From Clostridiales bacterium (GTDB lineage Bacteria; Bacillota; Clostridia; Oscillospirales; Acutalibacteraceae): a DNA stretch of 64,000 bases. This document shows, piece after piece, positions 41,698-50,815 of the stretch. Location: assembly GCA_019418545.1 (NCBI GenBank), contig DYBQ01000002.1:53121-117120 (forward strand). The letters run 5' to 3'. How positions within the stretch are numbered: position 1 is the stretch's first letter; each line of letters starts with the position of its first letter. Both the position numbers and the translations under genes were made by a program. The notes beneath the pieces were generated by a model. The model worked only from the letters and a program-made list of their open reading frames with translations, had not been told where the DNA came from and did no database searches.

Positions 41698-42670
41698 ACA
41701 TCACCCGCAGCCTTTCCTGCACATCCTCCACATCCAGCCCGTTTCGCTTGGCAGAGAGGATAATGCGCACCATGGCAATTTCATTTTGCCGGGCGAGAAA
41801 ATACGCCGCCACTGGCCCCAGCGTAAAGGGGTTGGCTTTTTCTCCCTGAATCAGCGCCATAATCCGGTCATCCCGCCATTTATCAAAAGCGGAAGCTCCG
41901 GCTTTCAGGGCGGGAATGGCGTCGGCATAAGGCGTGAGGGAAAGATAGCTTTCCAGCCCGTCCATGCCCTCCAGTGCGGCTGCTTCCAGCCGGGAAAGAT
42001 TCAGAGTACCGCACTTTGCCAGTGCTTCTTTCAAAAAAGCTGCCGGGCGTCCAGTAAGAATCGCCCGCTGGGCAATTTTCAAATCCGCCGCCGCCACAAA
42101 CAGCTCGGCGTATTCTTTGAGCAAGGCACAGTCAGAATTCTTTCCGGCCTGCAAAATCGCATCCAGCGCCGCTTTGTCCAGCAATACATCACACAGCTGC
42201 CCGTCCCGGGTTTTTAGCAAAAGCTGCTGGGCTTCCTGCAAGGGCTTTTTCATCCATTCCGGTATCTGGGAAAAATCATTGTCCTTGAGGGCTTTGACAA
42301 GGGCTTCCGGCTCTATGGAACCGCCGGGCAAGAACACATGCTGCGCCTGCACGTTGGTGACCACCGATTTTACCGCTGCTTTTGCATTGTTGAAATCCAC
42401 CGGCAAGCGGAAAATCTGAAACACCTCCAGCTCCGGAAGAAGTTCTCTCATCAGCTGCCAGGTCTTTTCCGTTTCTGCCGCCAGAATTTCCTCGGCAGTA
42501 TCGCCCTCGTCCCAGCCCATGCCGTGAAGGCTGTGTAAGCATTCATCATAGGTTTTCGCCGCCAAAAGCTGTTCCAGGTTCTGACGGCTGAGAAGGGAAA
42601 GCTCCCGGGCATGAATCCGCGCTGCGGCGTAAGGGTATAACTCCGGCATGGCTTTCCTCCTTTCTTTCAT
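41690..42670 (-). CDS. V-type ATP synthase subunit C (AC39/d type)
   Basis: 326 residues, slightly shorter than many. Socket subunit that joins the central shaft to the K ring. It starts YPYAAARIHARELSLLSRQNLEQLLAA, the typical variation of the family, and is all-helical with three repeated bundles. Order in the operon (E-C-F-A) matches that of Enterococcus. Its stop overlaps the start of subunit F. Confidence 0.92.
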   Translation of the reverse strand: MKERRKAMPELYPYAAARIHARELSLLSRQNLEQLLAAKTYDECLHSLHGMGWDEGDTAEEILAAETEKTWQLMRELLPELEVFQIFRLPVDFNNAKAAVKSVVTNVQAQHVFLPGGSIEPEALVKALKDNDFSQIPEWMKKPLQEAQQLLLKTRDGQLCDVLLDKAALDAILQAGKNSDCALLKEYAELFVAAADLKIAQRAILTGRPAAFLKEALAKCGTLNLSRLEAAALEGMDGLESYLSLTPYADAIPALKAGASAFDKWRDDRIMALIQGEKANPFTLGPVAAYFLARQNEIAMVRIILSAKRNGLDVEDVQERLRVMYV

Positions 42671-42677
42671 TACGCCG

Positions 42678-43283
42678 TCAGTCGGCGAAGAGAATTTGAT
42701 TGGTTAAGTCCTGCAATTCCTCCCGCTTGTCATCAAACAGGGCACGGAAGGTGCAGTTTTCCTCAATGCCGCCATACAGCAGCAGGAAGCCGCCGTCAAT
42801 GGCAGGATTGGGTTTTGATGCAACCGTCAGCTCTGCGCCTTTCGGCAGAACCGTCTGCAATTTTTTTTCAAAGTCGGCGGGCTTCCGGGCAAAGTCTCGG
42901 TTTCCCAGCACCAGCTCACCCTTTTGGGGCAGCGCCCGCTTGGCCGCAAGACCCAGCAGCACGGTGAAATAGTCCTCATTGGATAACTCGAACAGGGATT
43001 TTTCCGCCGCTTCCAGCGTTTCCTGAATGATTTCCTGCCGGGCAATGAGCAGGATTCTCCGCTGTTCCCGATGTGCCGAGGAAAGCACCCGGTCGGCGGC
43101 ATCCTGTGCCTGCTGGGGCGCATCCCGAAGGAGCTCTTCCCGGCGAAGCTGGGCTTCTTCCCGGCCTTTTGCGGAAATTTCATCTGCCTCCTGCCGGGCT
43201 TTTGCCAGAATAGCGTCGGCGTTTTCCTGGCCATCCTTGCGTATGGATTCCAATATGGTGTCAAGGCCTGTCACAGACAGCAC
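42678..43283 (-). CDS. V-type ATP synthase subunit E
   Basis: 201 residues. Peripheral stalk subunit with a long Ala/Glu/Arg-rich N-terminal helix (KARQEADEISAKGREEAQ) and a C-terminal alpha/beta head (ELVLGNRDF, GGFLLLYGGIEENCTF). Pairs with the subunit encoded at 45869-46180 to form the stalk. It follows the K gene by 26 bp. Confidence 0.93.
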   Translation of the reverse strand: MLSVTGLDTILESIRKDGQENADAILAKARQEADEISAKGREEAQLRREELLRDAPQQAQDAADRVLSSAHREQRRILLIARQEIIQETLEAAEKSLFELSNEDYFTVLLGLAAKRALPQKGELVLGNRDFARKPADFEKKLQTVLPKGAELTVASKPNPAIDGGFLLLYGGIEENCTFRALFDDKREELQDLTNQILFAD

Positions 43284-43309
43284 CTCCTTGCTGAATTTAA
43301 AATAGCTGA

Positions 43310-43810
43310 TTACAGGGGCAGTTTGCCGATATTGGCAACTGCCAGCAGGGAAACCAGCAGAGCCAGCACCGCGTAGGTCTCTACCATGGCGGGCAGGATG
43401 ATGGATTTACCGAACTGGTCAGGCTTGCGGCTAATCAGGTTGATACTGGCAACGGAAGCCCGAGCCTGACGCTTGGCGGACCACAGGCCCACAAAACCCA
43501 TAGGCACGCAGGCAAAGAAGTACAGCATACCTTTTGCAAAGCTGATATCAGCGCTGCCGCCCAAAATGCCGATGTTGGAGAGGGTCAGAAACGCAATGAG
43601 CAGGCCATAAATGCCCTGGGTACCGGGGAGCAGCTGCAAAATCAGCACTTTGCCGAACTTGCTGGGGTCTTCGGTGAGAGCGCCGGCGGCGGCTTCACCC
43701 GCCATACCGACACCGATGGCGGAACCGATACCGGCCATCAGAGCTGCGAGAACGGCTCCCAGAAGAGCCATGGGAACGCCAAGAGTGTTCAAAAGGTCTG
43801 TGAAGGTCAT
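43310..43810 (-). CDS. ntpK: V-type ATP synthase subunit K (rotor ring, sodium-type ligands)
   Basis: 166 residues, four membrane spans, a fused double hairpin as in NtpK. The conserved carboxylate lies in AMVETYAVLALLVS, and the other ligands of the sodium site are present as LPGTQGIYG (Leu, Thr, Gln) and a Gln in AKRQARAS. These match the sodium-binding set known from Enterococcus hirae NtpK, so the enzyme is probably sodium-translocating. Its ATG overlaps the stop of subunit I. Confidence 0.94.
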   Translation of the reverse strand: MTFTDLLNTLGVPMALLGAVLAALMAGIGSAIGVGMAGEAAAGALTEDPSKFGKVLILQLLPGTQGIYGLLIAFLTLSNIGILGGSADISFAKGMLYFFACVPMGFVGLWSAKRQARASVASINLISRKPDQFGKSIILPAMVETYAVLALLVSLLAVANIGKLPL

Positions 43811-45828
43811 GGTTTGTTTTCCTCCCTGATTTTGTAATATTTGGTATGGGCGGCAAAGGGGTTGAATTTTTTCCCTCCGCCCTCATAGAACTTGCCAAAG
43901 AATTCCACATACTGCAAGCGGTTGGTGTGCACATACGCGCCCAGCACGTTGATGCCGATGTTCAGGGTATGACCGATGAGGAACACCAGCGTGAACACGA
44001 TAGCGCCTACCACGCCGCCTCCCACCATGGCGCCCATCTGGTTAAACACCGAAGCAATAACGCCGGTAGCAAGGCCCAGTGCCAGCAGACGGGAATAGGA
44101 AAGGATGTCGCTGAGATAACCGGACACATTATAGAGGCCGTAAATGCCCTTTAAGAACCGTTTTCCGGGGTTTTTCGATTCCCGCCCGGCGGTAAAGAGC
44201 ACACCCACCGCACCGATTCCGGCGCAGACGGCGGAAATGGTGCCCACAGGCTCCGGCAGGGTAAATCCCAGCCCCAGCATTTCCGTGGTCATCTCCATAG
44301 TGAGCAGATAGACGATACCGCCGCCTACCAGCAGATACCAGAACACCACATCGTAGATGGCATCCTTCCACCGTCCCGCCCGGACGCACTGGTAAAACTG
44401 TACGCCCAAGCCTGCAAACAGATGGATGATACCCAATAGGAACGAGAACACCAACAGCCGCATGGGCTCATTCAGCGGCACGAACCACAAGGCTGGGATG
44501 GTGACTTCCGTACCGAAAAAGGTTTTGGAAATCACTGTTACCGCATCGCCGAACCAGCTTCCAAAAAGGATGCCCCAGAAGGTGGTGGAGATGCCAGAGT
44601 ACATGAACATTTTCAGAGACTTTTTCAGCCCGCTCTCCATATTTTTGAATTTCAGCAGCGCAAAGGCACAGCCGATTACCATAATCAAGCCATAGGCCGC
44701 GTCGGAAAGCATCAGGCCAAACAGCACATAGTAAAAGCACGCCATGGGGGTACAGGGGTCCACTTCTCCCCGTTTGGGAAGGCTGTAGCCCTCCAGCACC
44801 GGCTCCATGGGAGCGGCAAAGCCGTTGTTTTCCAGCGCTACCGGAACTTCCTCATCCTCCCCTGGTTCTTCGCTTTCTACAAACACAGTGAAGGTTTCCG
44901 TCAGCTCCTTTTCCAGCGCGGGAACATTTTTAGCGGGCAGATAGCCGGTGATGATAAATGTCCGGCGGCTCTGACGAAGAAGGGCCAGCACCTCGTATTT
45001 TTCGATGCGCATGGCGTAGTAGTCATAGAGGAAGCACAAATCCTCCCGCCGGTCTCCATAGGTTTTCAGCTCCTGCAAAACCCCGGAGAGCTTTTCTTCC
45101 TGCTCCTGCATCCAACCTTCCAGCTGCTTCACCCGCTCGGATGGCGGCTTTTTGCTGGGGTTCGGTGGCCATGCAAAGCCCATTGAGCGGAGAGCTGTTT
45201 CCACAGCGGCGCTTTCCTCACTGAGACAGAGCAAAAACACACAGGTCTGCTGAGAAAGGGTACTGAGTACCTCCACCTCAATGGCGTGTACCTCTGGCAG
45301 CTTTTGCGCCAAAGCAATCAAAATCTGCTCCCGGGTATAGGCTTGTGGAAAGGTTCCGATAAACACCGAAGTGGAGCGGGTTCCCTTCATCCGCATGGAG
45401 ATATCCAGCCCCAGCCAGGGGGACAGGGATTCTTTCTGGGTTTGCAGACGAAGGATTTCGGCTTTACAGTCCTCCCGCTCCCGTTCCAGCTGGACAATCC
45501 GGGAAGCGACGGCGCTGATTTCCTTCACCCGCTGCAATCCATTGTTGTATGCTTCCAGAGAAATGGGCTTACGCCCTTCCAGCATGGCCAACGGCGATTT
45601 TTTGATAGGGCAGTGGACATCCAGAATTTCCAGTGCCCGTTTCACCGTGGACTGCGTGGACAAAAACTGATTTCGGGCCGCCTGGGTGTCCATGGTGGAC
45701 AGTTTGTCCTCATCCGGCGGCTGTCCAATGACTTCCACTGCGCCGCGCCGCTGGAGCAGTTCCAGCACGCCTTTCCGTTGGGATTTCAGCCCATAAATGG
45801 AAATGCGGCGCATGGGCAATACAGCCAT
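43807..45828 (-). CDS. ntpI: V-type ATP synthase subunit I (a subunit)
   Basis: 673 residues. The N-terminal half is a soluble coiled-coil arm that holds the peripheral stalks; the C-terminal half has seven to eight membrane spans and forms the ion half-channels beside the K ring. Markers are MAVLPMRRISIYGLKSQRK at the start, ALLRQSRRTFIITGYLPAKNVPALE, FGLMLSDAAYGLIM, and the essential Arg-containing helix SYSRLLALGLATGVIASVFN. Start has AAAGGAGGGA in front. Confidence 0.95.
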   Translation of the reverse strand: MAVLPMRRISIYGLKSQRKGVLELLQRRGAVEVIGQPPDEDKLSTMDTQAARNQFLSTQSTVKRALEILDVHCPIKKSPLAMLEGRKPISLEAYNNGLQRVKEISAVASRIVQLEREREDCKAEILRLQTQKESLSPWLGLDISMRMKGTRSTSVFIGTFPQAYTREQILIALAQKLPEVHAIEVEVLSTLSQQTCVFLLCLSEESAAVETALRSMGFAWPPNPSKKPPSERVKQLEGWMQEQEEKLSGVLQELKTYGDRREDLCFLYDYYAMRIEKYEVLALLRQSRRTFIITGYLPAKNVPALEKELTETFTVFVESEEPGEDEEVPVALENNGFAAPMEPVLEGYSLPKRGEVDPCTPMACFYYVLFGLMLSDAAYGLIMVIGCAFALLKFKNMESGLKKSLKMFMYSGISTTFWGILFGSWFGDAVTVISKTFFGTEVTIPALWFVPLNEPMRLLVFSFLLGIIHLFAGLGVQFYQCVRAGRWKDAIYDVVFWYLLVGGGIVYLLTMEMTTEMLGLGFTLPEPVGTISAVCAGIGAVGVLFTAGRESKNPGKRFLKGIYGLYNVSGYLSDILSYSRLLALGLATGVIASVFNQMGAMVGGGVVGAIVFTLVFLIGHTLNIGINVLGAYVHTNRLQYVEFFGKFYEGGGKKFNPFAAHTKYYKIREENKP

Positions 45829-45868
45829 AGTCTCCCTCCTTTAACAGTGTAATATAAAAAGGGCAGCA

Positions 45869-46180
45869 TCAGGACAAAACGACACGAAGAATTTCCCGGA
45901 CAGCATCTTTCTGTCTGGTTCTTGCCTGTTCCTTCAGTACCACGGCCTGCTCTCTGGCCTGATGCGCAAGGGTTTGGGCAGTTTTCTCCGCTTCCTCTTT
46001 TGCTTTCTGAAGCTGCTGCTGTTTTTCTGTGATGGCCTGTTTTTCCGATGCTTTTAAAAGCTCTTTCGCGTCCTGTTTTGCCTGCTCCACAAGGGAAGCA
46101 GCCTGTTCTTTGGCTTCGTTTTCCCACTCAAGGGCATCGTTTTCAGCCTGCAGGACGGCCTGAATGGTCGTTTGTGCCAT
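45869..46180 (-). CDS. V-type ATP synthase peripheral stalk subunit (G/H type)
   Basis: 103 residues, one long Ala/Glu/Lys/Gln-rich helix (ENEAKEQAASLVEQAKQDAKELLKASEK in pieces), the typical partner of subunit E. First gene of the operon. I chose ATG at 46180 (MAQTTIQAVLQ), because AGGTGG lies at the right distance; the GTG at 46192 would overlap that site. The gene has low sequence conservation but the position and composition fit. Confidence 0.85.
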   Translation of the reverse strand: MAQTTIQAVLQAENDALEWENEAKEQAASLVEQAKQDAKELLKASEKQAITEKQQQLQKAKEEAEKTAQTLAHQAREQAVVLKEQARTRQKDAVREILRVVLS

Positions 46181-46266
46181 TGCATTCACCACCTGTCTTG
46201 GTTAACATCATACATACCGACGGGCTTTCCAACATTCTCCATTTTTAATAGAGTGCTGTAGGTTTT

Positions 46267-46295
46267 ATTATACCCCCTTTCCCGGTCTTTGTCAA
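46267..46295 (-). promoter_or_regulatory. Consensus sigma-A promoter of the V-ATPase operon
   Basis: Minus strand TTGACA (46290-46295), 17-bp spacer, TATAAT (46267-46272), a perfect match to consensus in both boxes and spacing. The leader to the first gene is about 80 nt. Confidence 0.93.
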
Positions 46296-46493
46296 AATGA
46301 ACTTTTTCTTTTACAATTTATCAATAAGTTTATGAACAACAGATAATAACAAAAAATCTCCTTCTTCTATCTTTCTATTTTTGTCTTTTTTGCGCAAAGT
46401 TATGATAGATTTTTGAAAAATTCAAAAAAAACAGATGACAACAGTATCGGAAGAATGATACCATATAAAAAACGAAAAAGAGAGGACAAAAAC

Positions 46494-47414
46494 ATGAAGT
46501 ACTTATCTCTTGCCGATGGAAAACTAAAGGTTTCCAACATTGTCCTGGGCTGTATGCGTATCAACAATCTCGATGAGGCCGGCGTAGAAAAACACGTCCG
46601 TACCGCCATGGAAGCAGGTATCAACCTGTTTGACCACGCGGATATTTATGGCGGCGGCGAGTGCGAAGCCCTGTTTGCCCGGGCACTGCATATGAATGCC
46701 GCTCTTCGGGAAAAGATGATTCTGCAAAGCAAATGTGGTATTCGTCCCGGTTATTATGATTTTTCCAGGGAACATATTCTGGAATCCGTAGACGGAATTT
46801 TGAAACGCCTGCACACCGACTATCTGGATATCCTGCTGCTTCACCGCCCCGATGCCCTCATGGAGCCGGAAGAGACCGCTGAAGCTCTGCAAACCCTGTT
46901 TGACGCGGGAAAAGTCCGGTATTTCGGCGTTTCCAACCATAACCCTGCCCAGATTGAGCTTTTGCAGCGGGCCTTCGGTCAGAAACTGCTGTTCAATCAG
47001 ATGCAGGTCAGCGTGGCCCACACCCCGCTGGTGGATTCCGGCATGGCCGTGAACATGTTCATTGACCAGAGCATTGACCGCACCGGCAGCACCCTGGAAT
47101 ACTGCCGCCTGAACAATGTCACCATTCAGGCCTGGTCCCCCTTCCAGAAGGGCTTTTTCGAGGGTCCCTTCCTAGGAGATATGGAAAAATACCCGGAGCT
47201 CAACCGCAAATGTGAGGAGCTGGCAGAAAAATATAACGTGACCCCCACCGGCATTGCCGTGGCTTGGCTGACCCGTCACCCCGCCAACATGCAGGTAATT
47301 CTGGGAACCACCAAAATTTCTCGCCTGCTCGAAGGCTGTGCAGGTTCGGAGCTGCCCCTGACCCGGGAAGAATGGTATGGCCTATATCAGGCTGCCGGGA
47401 ATATGATTCCCTAA
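46494..47414 (+). CDS. Aldo/keto reductase
   Basis: 306 residues, YdhF-like. NAD(P)H-dependent carbonyl reduction, cytoplasmic TIM barrel. The catalytic tetrad is visible: Asp and Tyr in LFDHADIYGGG, Lys in LQSKCGI, His in LLLHRPD. The cofactor-binding end has GTTKISRLLEG. I chose ATG at 46494 (MKYLSLADGKLKVSNIVLG), preceded by AGAGGA; the longer frame starts in AT-rich DNA. Substrate not known. It is a single gene between the V-ATPase promoter and a terminator. Confidence 0.92.
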   Translation: MKYLSLADGKLKVSNIVLGCMRINNLDEAGVEKHVRTAMEAGINLFDHADIYGGGECEALFARALHMNAALREKMILQSKCGIRPGYYDFSREHILESVDGILKRLHTDYLDILLLHRPDALMEPEETAEALQTLFDAGKVRYFGVSNHNPAQIELLQRAFGQKLLFNQMQVSVAHTPLVDSGMAVNMFIDQSIDRTGSTLEYCRLNNVTIQAWSPFQKGFFEGPFLGDMEKYPELNRKCEELAEKYNVTPTGIAVAWLTRHPANMQVILGTTKISRLLEGCAGSELPLTREEWYGLYQAAGNMIP

Positions 47415-47430
47415 AAATCGCACAAAATAA

Positions 47431-47465
47431 AAAAGCCTGTTTCCTTTTTGGGGAAACAGGCTTTT
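47431..47465. terminator. Bidirectional terminator between the aldo/keto reductase gene and rplQ
   Basis: 14-bp perfect stem AAAAGCCTGTTTCC (47431-47444) with its complement at 47452-47465, A and T runs on either side. It ends the whole ribosomal protein operon on the minus strand. Confidence 0.92.
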
Positions 47466-47481
47466 TGTTGCTTATGATAAA

Positions 47482-47823
47482 TTACAGCAGCTCAATGATG
47501 GCCATTTCAGCAGCATCGCCGCGACGGGGTCCCAATTTGGTGATGCGGGTATAGCCGCCGTTGCGGTCCGCATACTTGGGAGCAATCTCGGTGAACAGCT
47601 TGTGTGCAACAGCTTCCTTGGTCACGAAACCGTTGACCAGTCTCTGATTGTGCACATTGTTCTCCTTGGCAATTGTAATCATCTTTTCCGCCAGTGCGCG
47701 AACTTCTTTAGCACGGGTAGCGGTAGTCTCGATCTTGCCGTTTTCCAGCAGGAACGTTACCATTGCGCGCAGCATTGCGGTTCTATGAGCAGTGTCTCTT
47801 CCGAGCTTTCTGGTTCCGGGCAT
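47482..47823 (-). CDS. rplQ: 50S ribosomal protein L17
   Basis: 113 residues, full length. Binds 23S rRNA near the tunnel exit. Start MPGTRKLGRDTAHRTAMLRAMV and the region GKIETTATRAKEVRALAEKMI are diagnostic. Last gene of the ribosomal operon, 52 bp after rpoA and just before the terminator. Confidence 0.98.
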   Translation of the reverse strand: MPGTRKLGRDTAHRTAMLRAMVTFLLENGKIETTATRAKEVRALAEKMITIAKENNVHNQRLVNGFVTKEAVAHKLFTEIAPKYADRNGGYTRITKLGPRRGDAAEMAIIELL

Positions 47824-47875
47824 CGAAATTTCACTCCTTTTACGTTAATAGTGTTAGTTCCGGCAGGTCTGCCGT

Positions 47876-48829
47876 TTATTCCTCATCCTTGCGCAGATTA
47901 AAGCCCAGAGAGGCCATCTTCCACACAACTTCTTCAAGGGATTTGCGGCCCAGGTTTCGAACCTTCATCATGTCCTCTTCGGATTTGTTAATCAGGTCTT
48001 CCACCGTGTTGATGCCGGCACGCTTTAAGCAGTTGAAGGAGCGAACCGAGAGATCCAGCTCTTCAATGGTCATTTCCAATACCTTTTCCTTGCCCTTGTC
48101 GTCCTTCTCCACCATAATCTCGGTGCTGCTGCCCTTGTCGGACAAATCAACAAACAGATTCAGGTGTTCAGTCAGAACTTTTGCAGCCAAAGAAACGGCT
48201 TCCTGTGCACTAATCACGCCATTGGTCCAAACTTCCAGCGTCAGCTTATCAAAGTCAATGCTCTGGCCAACGCGGGTACTTTCTACATTGAAATTCACCT
48301 TCAGGACCGGGGTATAAATGGAGTCCACCGGCAATTCACCAATCACACCGGCAGGCATATTCTGCTTGTTGCGCTCGCCGCTGACATAGCCGCGGCCCTT
48401 ATCCAGGGTCAACTCCATATACAGCTTTGCGCCCTCACCCAAAGTGGCAATGTGCATCTCGGGATTCAGGATCTCAACCTCGCTGTCGCACTTGATAGAG
48501 TCAGCCGTAACCTCGCACGGACCCTCGGCACTGATTTCCACCGTTTTGGGGCCATCGCAGTGCAGTTTGGCGGTTAATCCCTTGATATTGAGCACGATTT
48601 CGGTGACATCCTCTTTCACACCGGGAATGGTGGAAAATTCATGCACAACGCCGTCGATTTTGATGGACTTTACGGCAACACCCGGCAAGCTGGAAAGCAA
48701 TACCCGGCGCAGGCTGTTGCCCAAAGTGGTACCAAAACCTCTCTCCAGAGGCTCTACCACGAAGCGGCCGTAAGTTCCGTTATTTGATAACTCTTCCGTT
48801 TCGATTCTGGGCTTTTCAATCTCAATCAT
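47876..48829 (-). CDS. rpoA: DNA-directed RNA polymerase subunit alpha
   Basis: 317 residues. The N-terminal domain dimerises and seeds assembly of the polymerase core (FGTTLGNSLRRVLLSSLPG); the C-terminal domain binds UP-element DNA and activators (IEELDLSVRSFNCLKRAGINTVEDL and RNLGRKSLEEV). A linker of about 15 residues (DKGSSTEIMVEKDDKGKEK in part) joins them. Normal length and position between rpsD and rplQ. Confidence 0.98.
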   Translation of the reverse strand: MIEIEKPRIETEELSNNGTYGRFVVEPLERGFGTTLGNSLRRVLLSSLPGVAVKSIKIDGVVHEFSTIPGVKEDVTEIVLNIKGLTAKLHCDGPKTVEISAEGPCEVTADSIKCDSEVEILNPEMHIATLGEGAKLYMELTLDKGRGYVSGERNKQNMPAGVIGELPVDSIYTPVLKVNFNVESTRVGQSIDFDKLTLEVWTNGVISAQEAVSLAAKVLTEHLNLFVDLSDKGSSTEIMVEKDDKGKEKVLEMTIEELDLSVRSFNCLKRAGINTVEDLINKSEEDMMKVRNLGRKSLEEVVWKMASLGFNLRKDEE

Positions 48830-48915
48830 CTGCGAACCTCCTTCACTCGATAGCGAGCCAGGTATTTTTCCCGGCCCGCCGTACCATCAGCCAGTTTCTA
48901 TCTGAACTGAAGGGA

Positions 48916-49542
48916 TTACTTGGAGTACAACTCAACGATGAGCGTTTCGTCAACTTCAAGGTCAATATCCTCACGAGTAGGAACGGCAATTACTTTGCCT
49001 TCCAGGTTTTCGCGGTTTACTTCCAACCATTTGGGGCAGGGACGTGCGGCATTCTCTTCCACAACGGCCTTAATCTTAGCGCTCTGGCGGCTGTTCTCAC
49101 GAATAGAAACAACTTCGCCTACGCGAGTCAGATAGGAAGGAATGTCAACGCGCTTGCCGTTCACGTTGAAATGGCCGTGAACAACCAGCTGGCGGGCTTC
49201 TGCACGGGAGCTTGCCCAGCCCAGACGATAGACAACATTATCCAAACGGCTTTCGAGGATGGTCAGCAGGTTTTCACCGGTCTTGCCTTCCATCTTGGTA
49301 GCCATCTCATAATAGGCGCGGAACTGGCCTTCCAGCACGCCATAGTAGCGGCGGGCGACCTGCTTGGCACGCAGCTGCATACCATATTCAGAGGTCTTTT
49401 TGCGGCCCTGGCCATGCTGGCCGGGAGCATAGGCTCTGCGATTGAGAGCGCACTTATCCGTGTAGCATCTCTGGCCCTTCAGGAACAGCTTCTGGCCCTC
49501 ACGACGGCACAGCTTGCACACAGCTTCTGTATATCTTGCCAT
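48916..49542 (-). CDS. rpsD: 30S ribosomal protein S4
   Basis: 208 residues. Primary 16S rRNA binder and, in many bacteria, translational regulator of this operon. It is the zinc-binding form, with Cys at 9, 12, 26 and 31 (VCKLCRREG and RCYTDKC). The S4 RNA-binding domain is at LDNVVYRLGWASSRAEARQLV. Upstream gap to rpsK is 36 bp. Confidence 0.98.
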   Translation of the reverse strand: MARYTEAVCKLCRREGQKLFLKGQRCYTDKCALNRRAYAPGQHGQGRKKTSEYGMQLRAKQVARRYYGVLEGQFRAYYEMATKMEGKTGENLLTILESRLDNVVYRLGWASSRAEARQLVVHGHFNVNGKRVDIPSYLTRVGEVVSIRENSRQSAKIKAVVEENAARPCPKWLEVNRENLEGKVIAVPTREDIDLEVDETLIVELYSK

Positions 49543-49578
49543 AGTTAACGTGGCACCTCCTAATACTCGATGTTGTAA

Positions 49579-49983
49579 TTATACGCGTCTTCTCTTGGGG
49601 GGGCGGCAACCATTGTGGGGGATGGGGGTCACGTCTTTAATCATGCTGACCTCCAGGCCTGCTCCCTGCAGAGCGCGGATAGCGGCTTCACGGCCTGCGC
49701 CGGGGCCCTTTACATAGACCTCAACGGTCTTCATGCCATGCTCCATTGCCAGCTTGGCTGCGGTTTCAGCAGCGGTCTGAGCGGCAAAGGGGGTAGACTT
49801 ACGGCTGCCTCTGAAGCCCAGCTCACCGGAGCTTGCCCAGGAAACAGCGTTGCCCTGCATATCGGTAATGGTAACTATGGTGTTGTTAAAAGTGGACTGG
49901 ATGTGCGCAGCACCGCGGTCGATATTCTTGCGCTCGCGGCGTCTGCGAACTGCGGTAACTTTCTTACCCTTTTGTGCTGCCAT
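49579..49983 (-). CDS. rpsK: 30S ribosomal protein S11
   Basis: 134 residues. Platform protein of the small subunit, contacting the E-site mRNA path. Markers are HIQSTFNNTIVTITDMQGN, GFRGSRKSTPFAAQ and the C-terminal DVTPIPHNGCRPPKRRRV in shorter pieces. The N-terminus is rich in Lys and Arg as usual. Confidence 0.98.
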   Translation of the reverse strand: MAAQKGKKVTAVRRRRERKNIDRGAAHIQSTFNNTIVTITDMQGNAVSWASSGELGFRGSRKSTPFAAQTAAETAAKLAMEHGMKTVEVYVKGPGAGREAAIRALQGAGLEVSMIKDVTPIPHNGCRPPKRRRV

Positions 49984-50002
49984 CGGTTAATCCCTCCCTG
50001 TC

Positions 50003-50371
50003 TTACTTCTTCTTGTTGGCCATGGTCTTTCTGGGACCTTTGCGGGTACGGGCGTTGGTCTTGCTGCGCTGTCCTCTTACGGGCAGGCTCTTGCGGTGAC
50101 GCACGCCGCGATAGCAGCCGATTTCGATGAGTCTCTTGATGTCGAAAGCCACGTCACGACGCAGGTCGCCTTCCACGCGGCAGTTGTGGTCGATATACTC
50201 TCTCAGCTTAGCTGCATCATCTTCGGTGAGGTCTCTCACACGGATGTCCGGGTCAACACCGGTAGCCTTGCAGATGTCGGTAGCGGTCTTGCGGCCAATA
50301 CCATAAATATAAGTCAAAGCGATTTCGATGCGCTTGTCTCTGGGCAGGTCAATACCTGAAATACGCGCCAT
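50003..50371 (-). CDS. rpsM: 30S ribosomal protein S13
   Basis: 122 residues. Head protein that contacts the P-site tRNA and bridges to the large subunit. MARISGIDLPRDKRIEIALTYIYGIG and the basic tail GQRSKTNARTRKGPRKT are typical. First of the alpha-operon block after rpmJ. Confidence 0.98.
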   Translation of the reverse strand: MARISGIDLPRDKRIEIALTYIYGIGRKTATDICKATGVDPDIRVRDLTEDDAAKLREYIDHNCRVEGDLRRDVAFDIKRLIEIGCYRGVRHRKSLPVRGQRSKTNARTRKGPRKTMANKKK

Positions 50372-50409
50372 TTGGATAGCACCTCCATGTTAATTTCGGT
50401 TTGCGCCAA

Positions 50410-50523
50410 TCAGCCCTGGCGCTGCTTGTGCTTGGGGTTCTCGCAAATCACCATGATTTTGCCGTGACGCTTGATGATTTTGCACTTTTCGCACATCTTC
50501 TTCACAGAAGGTCTTACTTTCAT
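50410..50523 (-). CDS. rpmJ: 50S ribosomal protein L36 (zinc form)
   Basis: 37 residues, found by direct translation because it is very short. Zinc ribbon ligands Cys11, Cys14, Cys27 and His32 are all present (MKVRPSVKKMCEKCK, ICENPKHKQRQG), so it is the C+ form. It lies between infA and rpsM, its standard place, with an AAGGAGGGCG ribosome site. Confidence 0.96.
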   Translation of the reverse strand: MKVRPSVKKMCEKCKIIKRHGKIMVICENPKHKQRQG

Positions 50524-50574
50524 TTTGTGCGCCCTCCTTTTAATCAGTGGGTTATATCGTAAATTTGATTGCTA

Positions 50575-50793
50575 TTATTTAGAACGCCAGGTGATGCGGC
50601 CTCTGGTCAGGTCATAGGGAGACATTTCCACTGTAACCTTATCACCGGGAAGGATGCGAATGAAATTCATGCGCAGCTTGCCGGAAATGTGAGCCAGAAT
50701 CGTATGGCCATTGGGAAGCTCCACCTGGAACATCGCGTTGGGAAGGGCCTCTTTTACAACGCCCTCCAGTTCAATTACATCCTGCTTTGACAT
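50575..50793 (-). CDS. infA: Translation initiation factor IF-1
   Basis: 72 residues, exact normal size. OB-fold protein that blocks the A site during initiation. Start MSKQDVIELEGVVKEALPN and the motif HISGKLRMNFIRILPGD are diagnostic. I chose ATG at 50793; a longer frame would run into the upstream KOW gene. CAGGAGGTTC precedes the start. Confidence 0.98.
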   Translation of the reverse strand: MSKQDVIELEGVVKEALPNAMFQVELPNGHTILAHISGKLRMNFIRILPGDKVTVEMSPYDLTRGRITWRSK

Positions 50794-50815
50794 GACTGAA
50801 CCTCCTGGTACCATT

